Source of the DNA: Phytoactinopolyspora endophytica | GTDB taxonomy: Bacteria; Actinomycetota; Actinomycetes; Jiangellales; Jiangellaceae | Length of the DNA stretch: 6,816 bases | Reading direction: 5' to 3' | Assembly: GCF_004138495.1 (NCBI RefSeq) | Contig: NZ_ML142870.1 | Location: 113,863 to 120,678 of the forward strand | Shown here: positions 1-6,152 of the stretch, piece by piece | How the letters are laid out: each line of letters begins with the position of its first letter | How positions within the stretch are numbered: the stretch's first letter is position 1 | Translations under genes and position numbers: made by a program | Notes under the pieces: model-generated | What the model saw: only the letters and a program-made list of their open reading frames with translations | Database searches by the model: none | Told to the model about the DNA's origin: nothing

Positions 1-576
1 CCCACGCTGTACCGGGCCAATGAGGACGAGATCGTCGAGCACTACGCCCGGGTCGCCGAAGTCGGCATGCCGATCATGGCCTACAACAATCCGATCGACA
101 CGAAGGTCGATCTCACGCCGGCGCTGCTGGCCCGGCTCGCCGAGATCCCGGAGGTCGTCGCGGTCAAGGAGTTCTCCTGCGACGTGCGGCGGGTCCTGGA
201 GATCCAGGAGCACTCCGACATCGCCGTCGTCGCCGGGGCCGACGATGTGCTGTTCGAGTCGCTGGTCGACGGTGCGGTGGGGTGGTTCGCCGGGTTCCCG
301 AACGCATTCCCCAAGGAGTCCGCCGAGATTTATGATCTGGTCATGGCAGGGAAGATCGCCGAGGCCAGGGAGATCTACCGGCACCTGGTCGCCGTCTTCC
401 GATGGGACTCGCGCACCGAGTTCGTCCAGTCGATCAAGCTGGTGATCGACATCGGCGGGCACAGCTACGGCGGCCCGACCCGCCCGCCGCGTGGCCCGCT
501 GACCCCGGAGCATGAGGCCGGTGTCCGGGCGGACGCTGCCCGAGCGCTCGACTATCTCGCGGCCCGCGAGGCGTAG
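1..576 (+). CDS. DHDPS/NAL-family lyase, C-terminal 191 residues (probable pyrroline-4-hydroxy-2-carboxylate deaminase)
   Basis: The reading frame is already open at base 1, so the start lies outside the window; the ATG at 67 is internal. The 191 residues are the second part of a class I aldolase-type barrel whose members are usually about 300 residues long. The motif YNNP puts the active-site Tyr at partial residue 28, and VKEFS puts the Schiff-base Lys at residue 56. The spacing of 28 equals that of Tyr133 and Lys161 in E. coli DHDPS. GADD follows, near the family's GDD segment. The Arg found five residues after the Tyr in true DHDPS (Arg138) is replaced by Asp, which argues against lysine biosynthesis. 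A proline racemase-family gene follows after 4 nt. In hydroxyproline degradation a DHDPS-family enzyme deaminates Δ1-pyrroline-4-hydroxy-2-carboxylate to α-ketoglutarate semialdehyde, and this is the favoured role by context. The alternative is another DHDPS-family aldolase. The family is certain; the substrate is inferred. Confidence 0.9.
   Translation, partial: PTLYRANEDEIVEHYARVAEVGMPIMAYNNPIDTKVDLTPALLARLAEIPEVVAVKEFSCDVRRVLEIQEHSDIAVVAGADDVLFESLVDGAVGWFAGFPNAFPKESAEIYDLVMAGKIAEAREIYRHLVAVFRWDSRTEFVQSIKLVIDIGGHSYGGPTRPPRGPLTPEHEAGVRADAARALDYLAAREA
568..571 (+). promoter_or_regulatory. Ribosome binding site for the proline racemase-family gene
   Basis: GAGG lies inside the last codons of the upstream lyase gene, 9 nt before the ATG at 581. 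It supports 581 over the in-frame ATG at 512, which would overlap the upstream gene by 65 nt and add 23 residues before the conserved N-terminus. Confidence 0.5.
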
Positions 577-580
577 CCGT

Positions 581-1582
581 ATGCGTTCCACCAGGCTCTT
601 CACCGCCGTCGACTCGCACACCGAGGGGATGCCGACGCGCGTCGTCACCGGTGGCGTCGGGGAGATCCCCGGCGCCACCATGAACGACAAACGCCTGCAT
701 TTCATGGAGAACCTCGACCACATCCGGCTGATGCTGATGAACGAGCCGCGAGGACACGCCGCCATGAGCGGTGCGATCCTGCAGCGGCCCACCCGGCCCG
801 ATGCGGATTGGGGCGTGGTGTACATCGAGGTCTCCGGCTGCCTTCCGATGTGTGGGCACGGCACCATCGGCGTGGCGACCGTCCTCGTGGAGACGGGGAT
901 GGTGGAGGTCACCGAGCCGGTGACCACGATCCGGCTGGACACGCCGGCCGGGCTCGTCGTCGCGCGGGTCGATGTCAGCGACGGGCACGCCGACTCGGTG
1001 ACGATCGAGAACGTGCCTTCCTATGCCGAGCGGCTGGACGAGACGATCGACGTTCCCCACCTGGGCACGGTGCCGTACAGCCTGGCCTTCGGAGGCAACT
1101 TCTACGCGATGGTGGAACTGGACAAGGTCGGCCTGCCGTTCGACCTTGCGAGGCAGCACGACATCCTCGAAGCCGGACTGGCGATCATGCGCGCCATCAA
1201 CGAGCAGGCTCCGCCGCATCATCCGGAGATCGCCGGGGTGGACCACTGCCACCACGTCGAGTTCATCGCACCCAGCTCGACGGCTGAGCATTCGCGGCAC
1301 GCCATGGCCATCCATCCGGGCTGGTTCGACCGGTCGCCGTGCGGCACCGGCACATCGGCGCGGATGGCCGAGCTGTGGGAGCGTGGCGACCTGCCGCTGG
1401 GACGCGACTTCGTCAACGAGTCGTTCATCGGGTCGCGGTTCATCGGCCGGCTGGTCAGCGAGACCACCGTCGCCGGACGAGCCGCTGTGGTGCCGGCCAT
1501 CACCGGACGCGCCTGGGTCACCGGCATCGGCCAGTACATGCTCGACCCGACGGACCCTTTCCCCACCGGCTTCACGTTCTAG
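581..1582 (+). CDS. Proline racemase-family protein, probable 4-hydroxyproline 2-epimerase
   Basis: This 333-residue protein has the length normal for the family. It should interconvert trans-4-hydroxy-L-proline and cis-4-hydroxy-D-proline in the cytoplasm by a two-base, cofactor-free mechanism. Both catalytic cysteines are present: Cys91 in MCGHGTIG and Cys254 in SPCGTGTSA. The second one separates epimerases and racemases from trans-3-hydroxyproline dehydratases, which carry Thr or Ser at one of the sites. The N-terminal VDSHTEG motif at residues 10-16 is also typical. The ATG at 581 is chosen because the conserved sequence starts within a few residues of it and a GAGG precedes it by 9 nt. 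The 4-nt gap to the upstream DHDPS-family gene points to one transcript and to hydroxyproline catabolism. Plain proline racemase is the main alternative; the residues that decide substrate choice cannot be judged reliably by eye. No promoter of its own is visible. Confidence 0.93.
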   Translation: MRSTRLFTAVDSHTEGMPTRVVTGGVGEIPGATMNDKRLHFMENLDHIRLMLMNEPRGHAAMSGAILQRPTRPDADWGVVYIEVSGCLPMCGHGTIGVATVLVETGMVEVTEPVTTIRLDTPAGLVVARVDVSDGHADSVTIENVPSYAERLDETIDVPHLGTVPYSLAFGGNFYAMVELDKVGLPFDLARQHDILEAGLAIMRAINEQAPPHHPEIAGVDHCHHVEFIAPSSTAEHSRHAMAIHPGWFDRSPCGTGTSARMAELWERGDLPLGRDFVNESFIGSRFIGRLVSETTVAGRAAVVPAITGRAWVTGIGQYMLDPTDPFPTGFTF

Positions 1583-1599
1583 AGACCACGGATCCAGTC

Positions 1600-1649
1600 G
1601 ATCAGATACGAGTTTGGTGGCCCCTGGCGCCCTGAACTCGTATGTGATC
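1600..1649. terminator. Inverted repeat between convergent genes, probable bidirectional terminator
   Basis: The arm GATCAGATACGAGTT (1600-1614) is matched by AACTCGTATGTGATC (1635-1649): 14 of 15 positions pair, with one mismatch, around a 20-nt loop. It lies 17 nt after the stop of the epimerase gene and its right arm overlaps the stop codon of the convergent response regulator. That is where a shared terminator is expected. No T-run follows on either strand, as is common in actinomycetes. A dyad binding site for a regulator is the alternative. Confidence 0.55.
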
Positions 1650-2403
1650 AAGGAATGACGCCGGCCTCGCGGGCCAGGATCGCGGCCTGCACCCGGCTGG
1701 AGCAGCCGAGTTTGGTGAGGATGCGCGAGACGTGCGTCTTGGCGGTCGCCTCGGTGATGACCAGCTTCGCGGCGATCTCCTGATTGGACAGGCCGGCGCC
1801 CAGCGCGGCCAGCACGTCGCGCTCACGAGCGGTCAGCTCGGTCAGGCGATCCGCGGCTCGCGCCTGGTCGCTGCCGTCGTCGTGCTCGTCGGTCCCGGGC
1901 GAGGCCAGCGCCGCGAGTACCCGGCGGGTCACCTCAGGTGCGACGACGCCGTCGCCCGCGGCCACCCGCCGCACGGCCGCCAGGATCTCCGCCGGCTCGG
2001 CCGTCTTGAGCAGGAAACCGGCCGCCCCCGCACGCAACGCTCCGAAGACATACTCGTCCAGGTCGAAGGTGGTGAGCACCAGCACGTCGGCCAGCTGGTC
2101 CCGGACGATCTCGCGGGTCGCGCCGATCCCGTCGACGTTGGGCATCCGCACGTCCATCAGGACGACGTCCGGCCGCAGAGACCGGGCGTTGGTCACCGCG
2201 ACGCTCCCATCGGCGGCCTCCCCCACCACCTCGATGTCGTCCGCGCCATCGAGGACGAACCGCAGGGCGGTACGGATCGGCTCGTGGTCGTCGGCCAGCA
2301 GGACCCGTATCCGGCTGGGCGCCGGACCGTCGTTCTCGCCGGACGGCCGACCGCCCGCCGACGACGGTTCGTGCGCCGGATCCTCGAGACGCCCTTCGCT
2401 CAC
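1648..2403 (-). CDS. NarL/LuxR-type two-component response regulator
   Basis: This 251-residue DNA-binding regulator is presumably phosphorylated by the kinase encoded just upstream. The receiver domain spans about residues 32-150. It has the acidic pair Asp38-Asp39 (LLADDHEP), the phospho-acceptor Asp84 (LMDVRMP), the switch Thr111 or Thr112 and the conserved Lys133 (FLLKT). A flexible acidic linker leads to a LuxR-type HTH at about 190-245, with LTAREREV-like and NQEIAAKL motifs and the recognition helix around TAKTHVSRIL. The GTG at 2403-2401 is chosen because it overlaps the kinase stop as GTGA, with a GGGG just upstream and a GGAG further back. It leaves a 30-residue polar tail before the receiver, somewhat long, so a later start is possible. 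The frame stays open upstream into the kinase gene, but that sequence is not receiver-like. The overlap implies translational coupling with the kinase. The regulon is unknown. Confidence 0.93.
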   Translation of the reverse strand: MSEGRLEDPAHEPSSAGGRPSGENDGPAPSRIRVLLADDHEPIRTALRFVLDGADDIEVVGEAADGSVAVTNARSLRPDVVLMDVRMPNVDGIGATREIVRDQLADVLVLTTFDLDEYVFGALRAGAAGFLLKTAEPAEILAAVRRVAAGDGVVAPEVTRRVLAALASPGTDEHDDGSDQARAADRLTELTARERDVLAALGAGLSNQEIAAKLVITEATAKTHVSRILTKLGCSSRVQAAILAREAGVIP

Positions 2404-3890
2404 GCTGCCCCGCCCGTTCTCCTGATGTGGCCGCCGGTCGGCAGCGCCGCCTGAACACGCCACGTGCGCGTCGTGCCATCGTCGAGGATGCCACCGTCGA
2501 CGTCGTCGGGACCCGGAAGACGACCAGGCCCGGCGGCGAACCACCCGCCGAGAGCCTCCGCGCGCTCCCGCATGGTCACCAGACCGGTGCCGGCGGACAG
2601 GGCGGGATGGTCGTCCACGACGGAATCGGTGTCCAGATCGGACCTGGTATCCGCGGTGTCATCGTCGCCCCCGGACGCCTTGGAGAGCGAGTTCTCGACG
2701 ACGACGCGCAGCGCGTCGTCGTCTTCGAGCCGTACGGCGACCGTCACCGCCGCCCTGGGCGCATGTTTCATCACATTGGCCAGCGCCTCCTGGATGATGC
2801 GGTAGGCGGCCTGCCCGACCGCCACCGGCAGCGTGCCGATCGTATCCTCCCACCGGTCCGGCAGGTCGAGCAGCACGCGCAAGCCGCCAAGCCGGCCTCC
2901 TTCGACCAGCTCCGGCAGACGTTCCAGGCCGCCGGGCACTACCGCCTGCGCACCCTGCTCGGCCGATCGGCCGGGCTCGGAACGCAGCACCACGATCATG
3001 GCGCGCATCTCCTGCAGCGCCTCGAGCGCCTCGCACCGAACCGTCCGCATGACCGGCTGCTGGTCACGCTCCGGTGACGCGATCGCCGCGGCCGAGTGGA
3101 TGGCGATGGTCGACAGCCGGGACGCGATCGCATCGTGCAGGTCACACGCGATCACGGCCCGTTCGGCCTGCACCGCCTCGCTCCGCCGCAGCTCCCCGAT
3201 GCGTTCCAGGTCGGCCGCGCGTTGCGCCTCCAGATCCGCGCGCCTGCCCTCCAGGTCGGCGCGCTGCGCGGCCAGCTCGGCCAGCTCGCTCTTCTGCCGC
3301 ACGTTCGACGCCCACCACAGCGGCATCCCGAACATCGCCCCGAGCTGGAGCGCCACCAGGATCCCCACGCTGACGTCCGAGTCAGCAGCCGTCCCGGCCA
3401 CGGCCCCCGCACAGACGATGGCGACGACGGTGGTGGTGACCACTCGCCGTCCCCGAGCGCTGCCGTTGACGCCGAAGCTGTACAGCAGCTCCCACAGCAT
3501 GATCATGACGCCGAGACTGCCGCCGAGGGCGATGTCGGCCAGCGTCGCCACTGCCCCCACGATGAGCGCCGCCACCGGATGGGAGCGCTCCGCGGCGACC
3601 GCGACCGTGATCACTCCCAGCGTCACCGCGTGCCACCACTCCGGCCAGCCCTGGATGCCCAGCTCGTCGGGGACCGACCAGAGATCGGTCACCCCGAGCA
3701 TCAGCAGAATGACGCCTACGCTGAACAGGCCGACCACGCTGCCCGCGACGCCGCGCGGGCTGGATGCCCCCGTGGGGCCGTACGCGACCGCGTCGAGCGC
3801 CAGCCGCACTCCGCGCTTCGGCGTCGGCGCGTCTGCCGTATCGCTCACGGACGTCCGCGCGGCCGCATCATCGACCTCCACAGACACCAT
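2400..3890 (-). CDS. DesK-type membrane sensor histidine kinase
   Basis: This 496-residue kinase is the likely partner of the overlapping response regulator. After a polar tail of about 48 residues, hydrophobic segments lie roughly at 49-68, 86-100, 105-122, 124-140, 150-168 and 175-194, so it is a multi-pass membrane sensor with little extracytoplasmic sequence. A charged heptad-like stretch rich in Ala, Glu, Leu and Arg (about 199-245) is probably a signalling coiled coil. The HisKA_3 dimerisation domain follows, with the phospho-accepting His252 in CDLHDAIA. The ATPase domain shows an N box around Asn372 (EALANVMKHA) and a G-rich box at 434-449 (GTGLVTMRERAEALGG). The usual DxGxG box is not recognisable; in its place is ENSLSKASGG and an Asp-rich insert to about residue 428. 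The ATG at 3890 has only a weak ribosome site (GCTGAG), so the exact start is less sure. The signal sensed cannot be read from the sequence. Confidence 0.92.
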   Translation of the reverse strand: MVSVEVDDAAARTSVSDTADAPTPKRGVRLALDAVAYGPTGASSPRGVAGSVVGLFSVGVILLMLGVTDLWSVPDELGIQGWPEWWHAVTLGVITVAVAAERSHPVAALIVGAVATLADIALGGSLGVMIMLWELLYSFGVNGSARGRRVVTTTVVAIVCAGAVAGTAADSDVSVGILVALQLGAMFGMPLWWASNVRQKSELAELAAQRADLEGRRADLEAQRAADLERIGELRRSEAVQAERAVIACDLHDAIASRLSTIAIHSAAAIASPERDQQPVMRTVRCEALEALQEMRAMIVVLRSEPGRSAEQGAQAVVPGGLERLPELVEGGRLGGLRVLLDLPDRWEDTIGTLPVAVGQAAYRIIQEALANVMKHAPRAAVTVAVRLEDDDALRVVVENSLSKASGGDDDTADTRSDLDTDSVVDDHPALSAGTGLVTMRERAEALGGWFAAGPGRLPGPDDVDGGILDDGTTRTWRVQAALPTGGHIRRTGGAA

Positions 3891-4013
3891 CTCAGCAGAC
3901 CAGAGCGACGAACCACGTCATTCGAAGGATGTACGCGCGGCTAGATGCCCAGGTGGGAGGATCACTCGTCCGGTGGATGCCGCGGCCGGATCCGGTCCGG
4001 GAAGCTCGTGACC
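3891..4013. promoter_or_regulatory. Divergent intergenic region between sensor kinase and GAP-family gene
   Basis: This 123-nt spacer must hold the promoters of the minus-strand two-component operon and probably of the plus-strand membrane-protein gene. I could not recognise a convincing -35/-10 pair on either strand. It contains the perfect palindrome CCGGATCCGG at 3986-3995 and, at 3999-4004, GGGAAG, the likely ribosome site for the gene starting at 4014. Confidence 0.4.
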
Positions 4014-4871
4014 ATGAATATCGGCGACGTCCTCATGGCCGACAGCGCCTTCGAGCTCGCGGGCGCGTCCGCCGGCACGCTGGCTCTCGCACTGTTGGTG
4101 CTCGCCCTGATCGACTCGACCAGCATCGGCACCCTGGTGATCCCGGTCTGGCTGCTGCTCTCGCCGGGACGGGTGCGGGTCAGTCGCATGCTCGTCTATC
4201 TCGGCACCATCGCGGGGTTCTACTTCGCCGTCGGGACCGTGCTCGCGCTGGGGGCCCATGTCCTGCTCGAGCGGGCCCAGGATGCGTTCGACGTCGACGG
4301 CGAGACTCTGTTACGGCTGGTGATCGGCGTCCTGATGCTGGTGGGTTGCGGATTCATCGTGGCCAGGACGCGGCGTTCGCGCGACGACGAGACGGCTGAA
4401 CCAGGCGAGGGTGCGCGGTCTGCCGCACCCGGACGGCTGCAGCGCTGGCGCTCCCGGGCGATGGGAGTGGCGGAGGACGGCACCGCGCAGGGTGGTTCGG
4501 AAGAGCAGCCCGGCACGGCCGGCGGCGCCGCGACGCGCGTCACCACCATGCCGCTGATATGGATGGCGCTGGCCGCGGGGGCGCTGGAGGTCGCCACCAT
4601 GCTGCCGTACATCGGCGCGATCGGTCTGGTCACCGCCGAGGGACCGGGCTGGCCGCTGAACGGGGCCGTGCTCGCCGGATACTGCATCGTCATGATTCTC
4701 CCCGCGCTGATCCTGACCTACCTCAGGGTGCTCGCGCACTCCCGGGTCGAGCGGCTGCTGCGCCGGATCGAGGGTTGGTTCACCCGCAACACCGGCGACA
4801 TGGCATGGCTGCTCGGAATACTCGGCGCCATGCTCACCATCGGCGCGGTTCAAGATCTGGGATGGTTCTGA
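4014..4871 (+). CDS. GAP/Sap-family six-helix membrane protein
   Basis: This 285-residue integral membrane protein has about six hydrophobic segments: roughly 20-50, 58-84, 99-117, 181-206, 216-240 and 261-280. The first holds the family-like stretch LIDSTSIGTLVIPVWLLL. A hydrophilic loop rich in Gly, Ala, Arg and Glu at about 118-178 splits the protein into two three-helix halves, a layout seen in LysE-like transporters. Known relatives are the mycobacterial Gap and Sap proteins, linked to bringing glycopeptidolipid and sulfolipid to the cell surface. A role in lipid or small-molecule export is thus a family-based inference and the substrate is unknown. The ATG at 4014 is preferred over the in-frame GTG at 4008 because GGGAAG lies 9 nt before the ATG and only 3 nt before the GTG; an in-frame ATG at 3945 would add 23 polar residues. 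The gene is transcribed away from the kinase operon and shares its 123-nt upstream region, so it could be a target of that system. Confidence 0.85.
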   Translation: MNIGDVLMADSAFELAGASAGTLALALLVLALIDSTSIGTLVIPVWLLLSPGRVRVSRMLVYLGTIAGFYFAVGTVLALGAHVLLERAQDAFDVDGETLLRLVIGVLMLVGCGFIVARTRRSRDDETAEPGEGARSAAPGRLQRWRSRAMGVAEDGTAQGGSEEQPGTAGGAATRVTTMPLIWMALAAGALEVATMLPYIGAIGLVTAEGPGWPLNGAVLAGYCIVMILPALILTYLRVLAHSRVERLLRRIEGWFTRNTGDMAWLLGILGAMLTIGAVQDLGWF

Positions 4872-4884
4872 ACCGTCACGCTGA

Positions 4885-5460
4885 GGTCGTCGGACGGTTT
4901 ACCGACGGGCGCTCCATAAGTTATCGCGTAGCGAGGCCAAGCTGGCGCAGATTCACCGCGGAGCCACTCGTGTCTTTCTGGCCGAAGGATTCGCGGGCGC
5001 GACAACCGATGCGATCGCGAAAGCCGCCGGAGTCTCGAAACAAACGCTGTACGCGTATTACCGAAGTAAAGAGCAGCTCATGATCGACGTCCTATCGTCG
5101 CTGTTGAGAGAGCTGAATCGCGATCAAACCGTTCCGGAGCGCGGCCGGCCGGTCAACTCGCTGCCCGAACTGCGAGAGGCCCTGACGGACATGGCCTCGG
5201 GCTTGCTCGGTGCGGTCTGCGGTAGCGACTACCTGGACCTGACTCGGGTCATCATCGCCGACTCCCCCAGAGTTCCAGAGATCGGTCAGCTGTGGGCTCA
5301 GACCATCACCGGCACCATCCGCCCGGTCGTCACGGACCAGTTGGAACAAGCGCGCCGGTCCGGAGTGATCCGCATCGATGACATAGACGCGGCGACGCGG
5401 CTTTTCGTCGGTGGCCTGCTCACGTACATCTTGCCCGGCGAACGAAGGACCGATTCTTGA
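4885..5460 (+). pseudogene. TetR/AcrR-family regulator lacking a start codon and its normal C-terminus
   Basis: The frame is open from 4885, after an in-frame TGA at 4882, to the TGA at 5458-5460. From about 4933 it encodes a typical TetR N-terminus (AKLAQIHRGATRVFLAEGF) and the HTH (IAKAAGVSKQTLYAYYRSKE, ending near 5073), then a helical ligand domain to about 5430. The frame has no ATG, GTG or TTG before 5080, and starting there would remove the whole HTH. An ATG at 4862, overlapping the GAP gene end, is in another frame that would have to shift near 4922-4933. A CTG at 4942 is the only near-start. The C-terminus also breaks off: GGLLTYI is followed by a few unrelated residues, and reductase-like sequence begins in another frame at about 5447. 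Some 15-35 residues of a normal TetR appear to be lost. Likely a pseudogene; sequence error or a rare start codon is possible for the N-terminus. A protein starting at 5080 could be made but would lack the DNA-binding domain. Confidence 0.72.
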
Positions 5461-6047
5461 GCAAGCCGCCCGCTCCGGCGTACGGCGCGTGGTGCTGCTG
5501 TCCTCGTTCTCGGCCGGCGACCTGTCTGACTCCCCCGTCAGCGCAGAGTTCCGCCGAATCGAGGACGCCGTGCGCGCCCATGAGTTCGAGTGGACCATCC
5601 TGCGGCCGCAGGGCTTCGCCTCGACCATGCCCTCTCTGGGCTGGCTTCCCATGTTCCGCGAAGGCGTCGTGCGCGCACCTTTCGCCGCCACAGCAGTCCC
5701 GGTCATCCACCCCGCCGACATCGCATCAGTGGCGTTCACCGCGCTGACCGAGGACGGCCACCACGCCAAGACCTACGAACTGACCGGACCGGAAGCGCTC
5801 ACGCTGCCAGAGCAGGTCCGCCAGATCGGCGAAGCGATCGGCCGCGACCTCGCCTTCGAAGAACTACCCGTCGAGCAGGCAACGCCAGGAGCTGGCCGAA
5901 TACGCCCCGGCCATGGTCGTGGACTACTTCCTCGCCGTGTGGGTCGCGGTCCGGCCCGACGTGCGCACCACGGTCGAGGACGTCACGGGCCGGCCGCCAC
6001 GGACCTTTCGGCAATGGGCACAGGAGAACGCCGACGTGTTCCGCTGA
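5447..6047 (+). pseudogene. NmrA-like NAD(P)-binding protein remnant: N-terminus deleted, frameshifted
   Basis: From 5447 one frame encodes the middle of an NmrA/azoreductase-type atypical SDR: ILEQAARSGVRRVVLLSSF, then EWTILRPQGF, VIHPADIASVAF and LTGPEALTLPEQVRQIGEAI. The N-terminal part, about 80-90 residues with the GxxGxxG dinucleotide-binding loop, is absent, and no start or ribosome site fits. At about 5881-5882 the sequence GCAACGCC breaks the frame. Removing one A gives EQARQELAEYAP and reveals the expected ending (MVVDYFLAVW, TGRPPRTFRQWAQENADVF) in the next frame, up to the TGA at 6045-6047. About 200 of a usual 280-290 residues remain in two frames. Relatives are redox-sensing or quinone/NAD(P)H-binding proteins, often encoded beside a TetR or MarR gene. 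That fits a past regulator/reductase pair here. It cannot fold as a normal enzyme as it stands. Confidence 0.8.
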
Positions 6048-6152
6048 GACCGACCGCGACAGGCCGCCGGGTCGAGGGGCACTGTGTGCCGTGGGCCACG
6101 AAGCCTTGAGACCGGCCGTCGCTGTCGCCACCGCATGGCAGGATAACGAGGC
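6048..6152. other. Non-coding spacer between reductase remnant and acyltransferase
   Basis: No coding frame is supported in these 105 nt. A short GGCAC-TGT-GTGCC hairpin at 6078-6090 is too small to call a terminator with confidence. A GAG at 6148-6150 is a poor ribosome site for the GTG at 6153. I could not identify a promoter. Confidence 0.35.

Noticed and set aside
512..580. Alternative earlier ATG for the epimerase gene
   Set aside because: It would overlap the upstream gene by 65 nt and add residues not expected in the family; the ATG at 581 has a spaced GAGG and starts next to the conserved N-terminus.
434..1651. Long minus-strand open frame of about 405 codons opposite the epimerase gene
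   Set aside because: It lies opposite a gene with clear catalytic motifs, and its translation is rich in Arg, Gly, His and Asp with no fold or motif, as expected for an antisense shadow in GC-rich DNA.
1732..2454. Plus-strand open frame of about 240 codons opposite the response regulator
   Set aside because: It has no motif, and the opposite strand carries the receiver and HTH domains with all key residues.
2833..4011. Plus-strand open frame of about 392 codons opposite the sensor kinase
   Set aside because: The translation is a Ser/Arg/Ala/Pro-rich low-complexity stretch opposite well-supported kinase domains.
4916..4924. ATAAGTTAT mini-palindrome just upstream of the TetR HTH, as an autoregulatory operator
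   Set aside because: Nine bases with an unpaired centre is too short, TetR operators usually span 15 or more bases, and the site may lie within the gene's original coding sequence.
5411..5446. ATG at 5411 as start of the NmrA-like frame
   Set aside because: It falls inside sequence that codes for the TetR C-terminal domain in another frame and gives no Rossmann N-terminus, so it is a chance ATG.
6078..6090. Small hairpin GGCAC-TGT-GTGCC after the reductase remnant
   Set aside because: A five-pair stem with no T-run is within chance in this composition.
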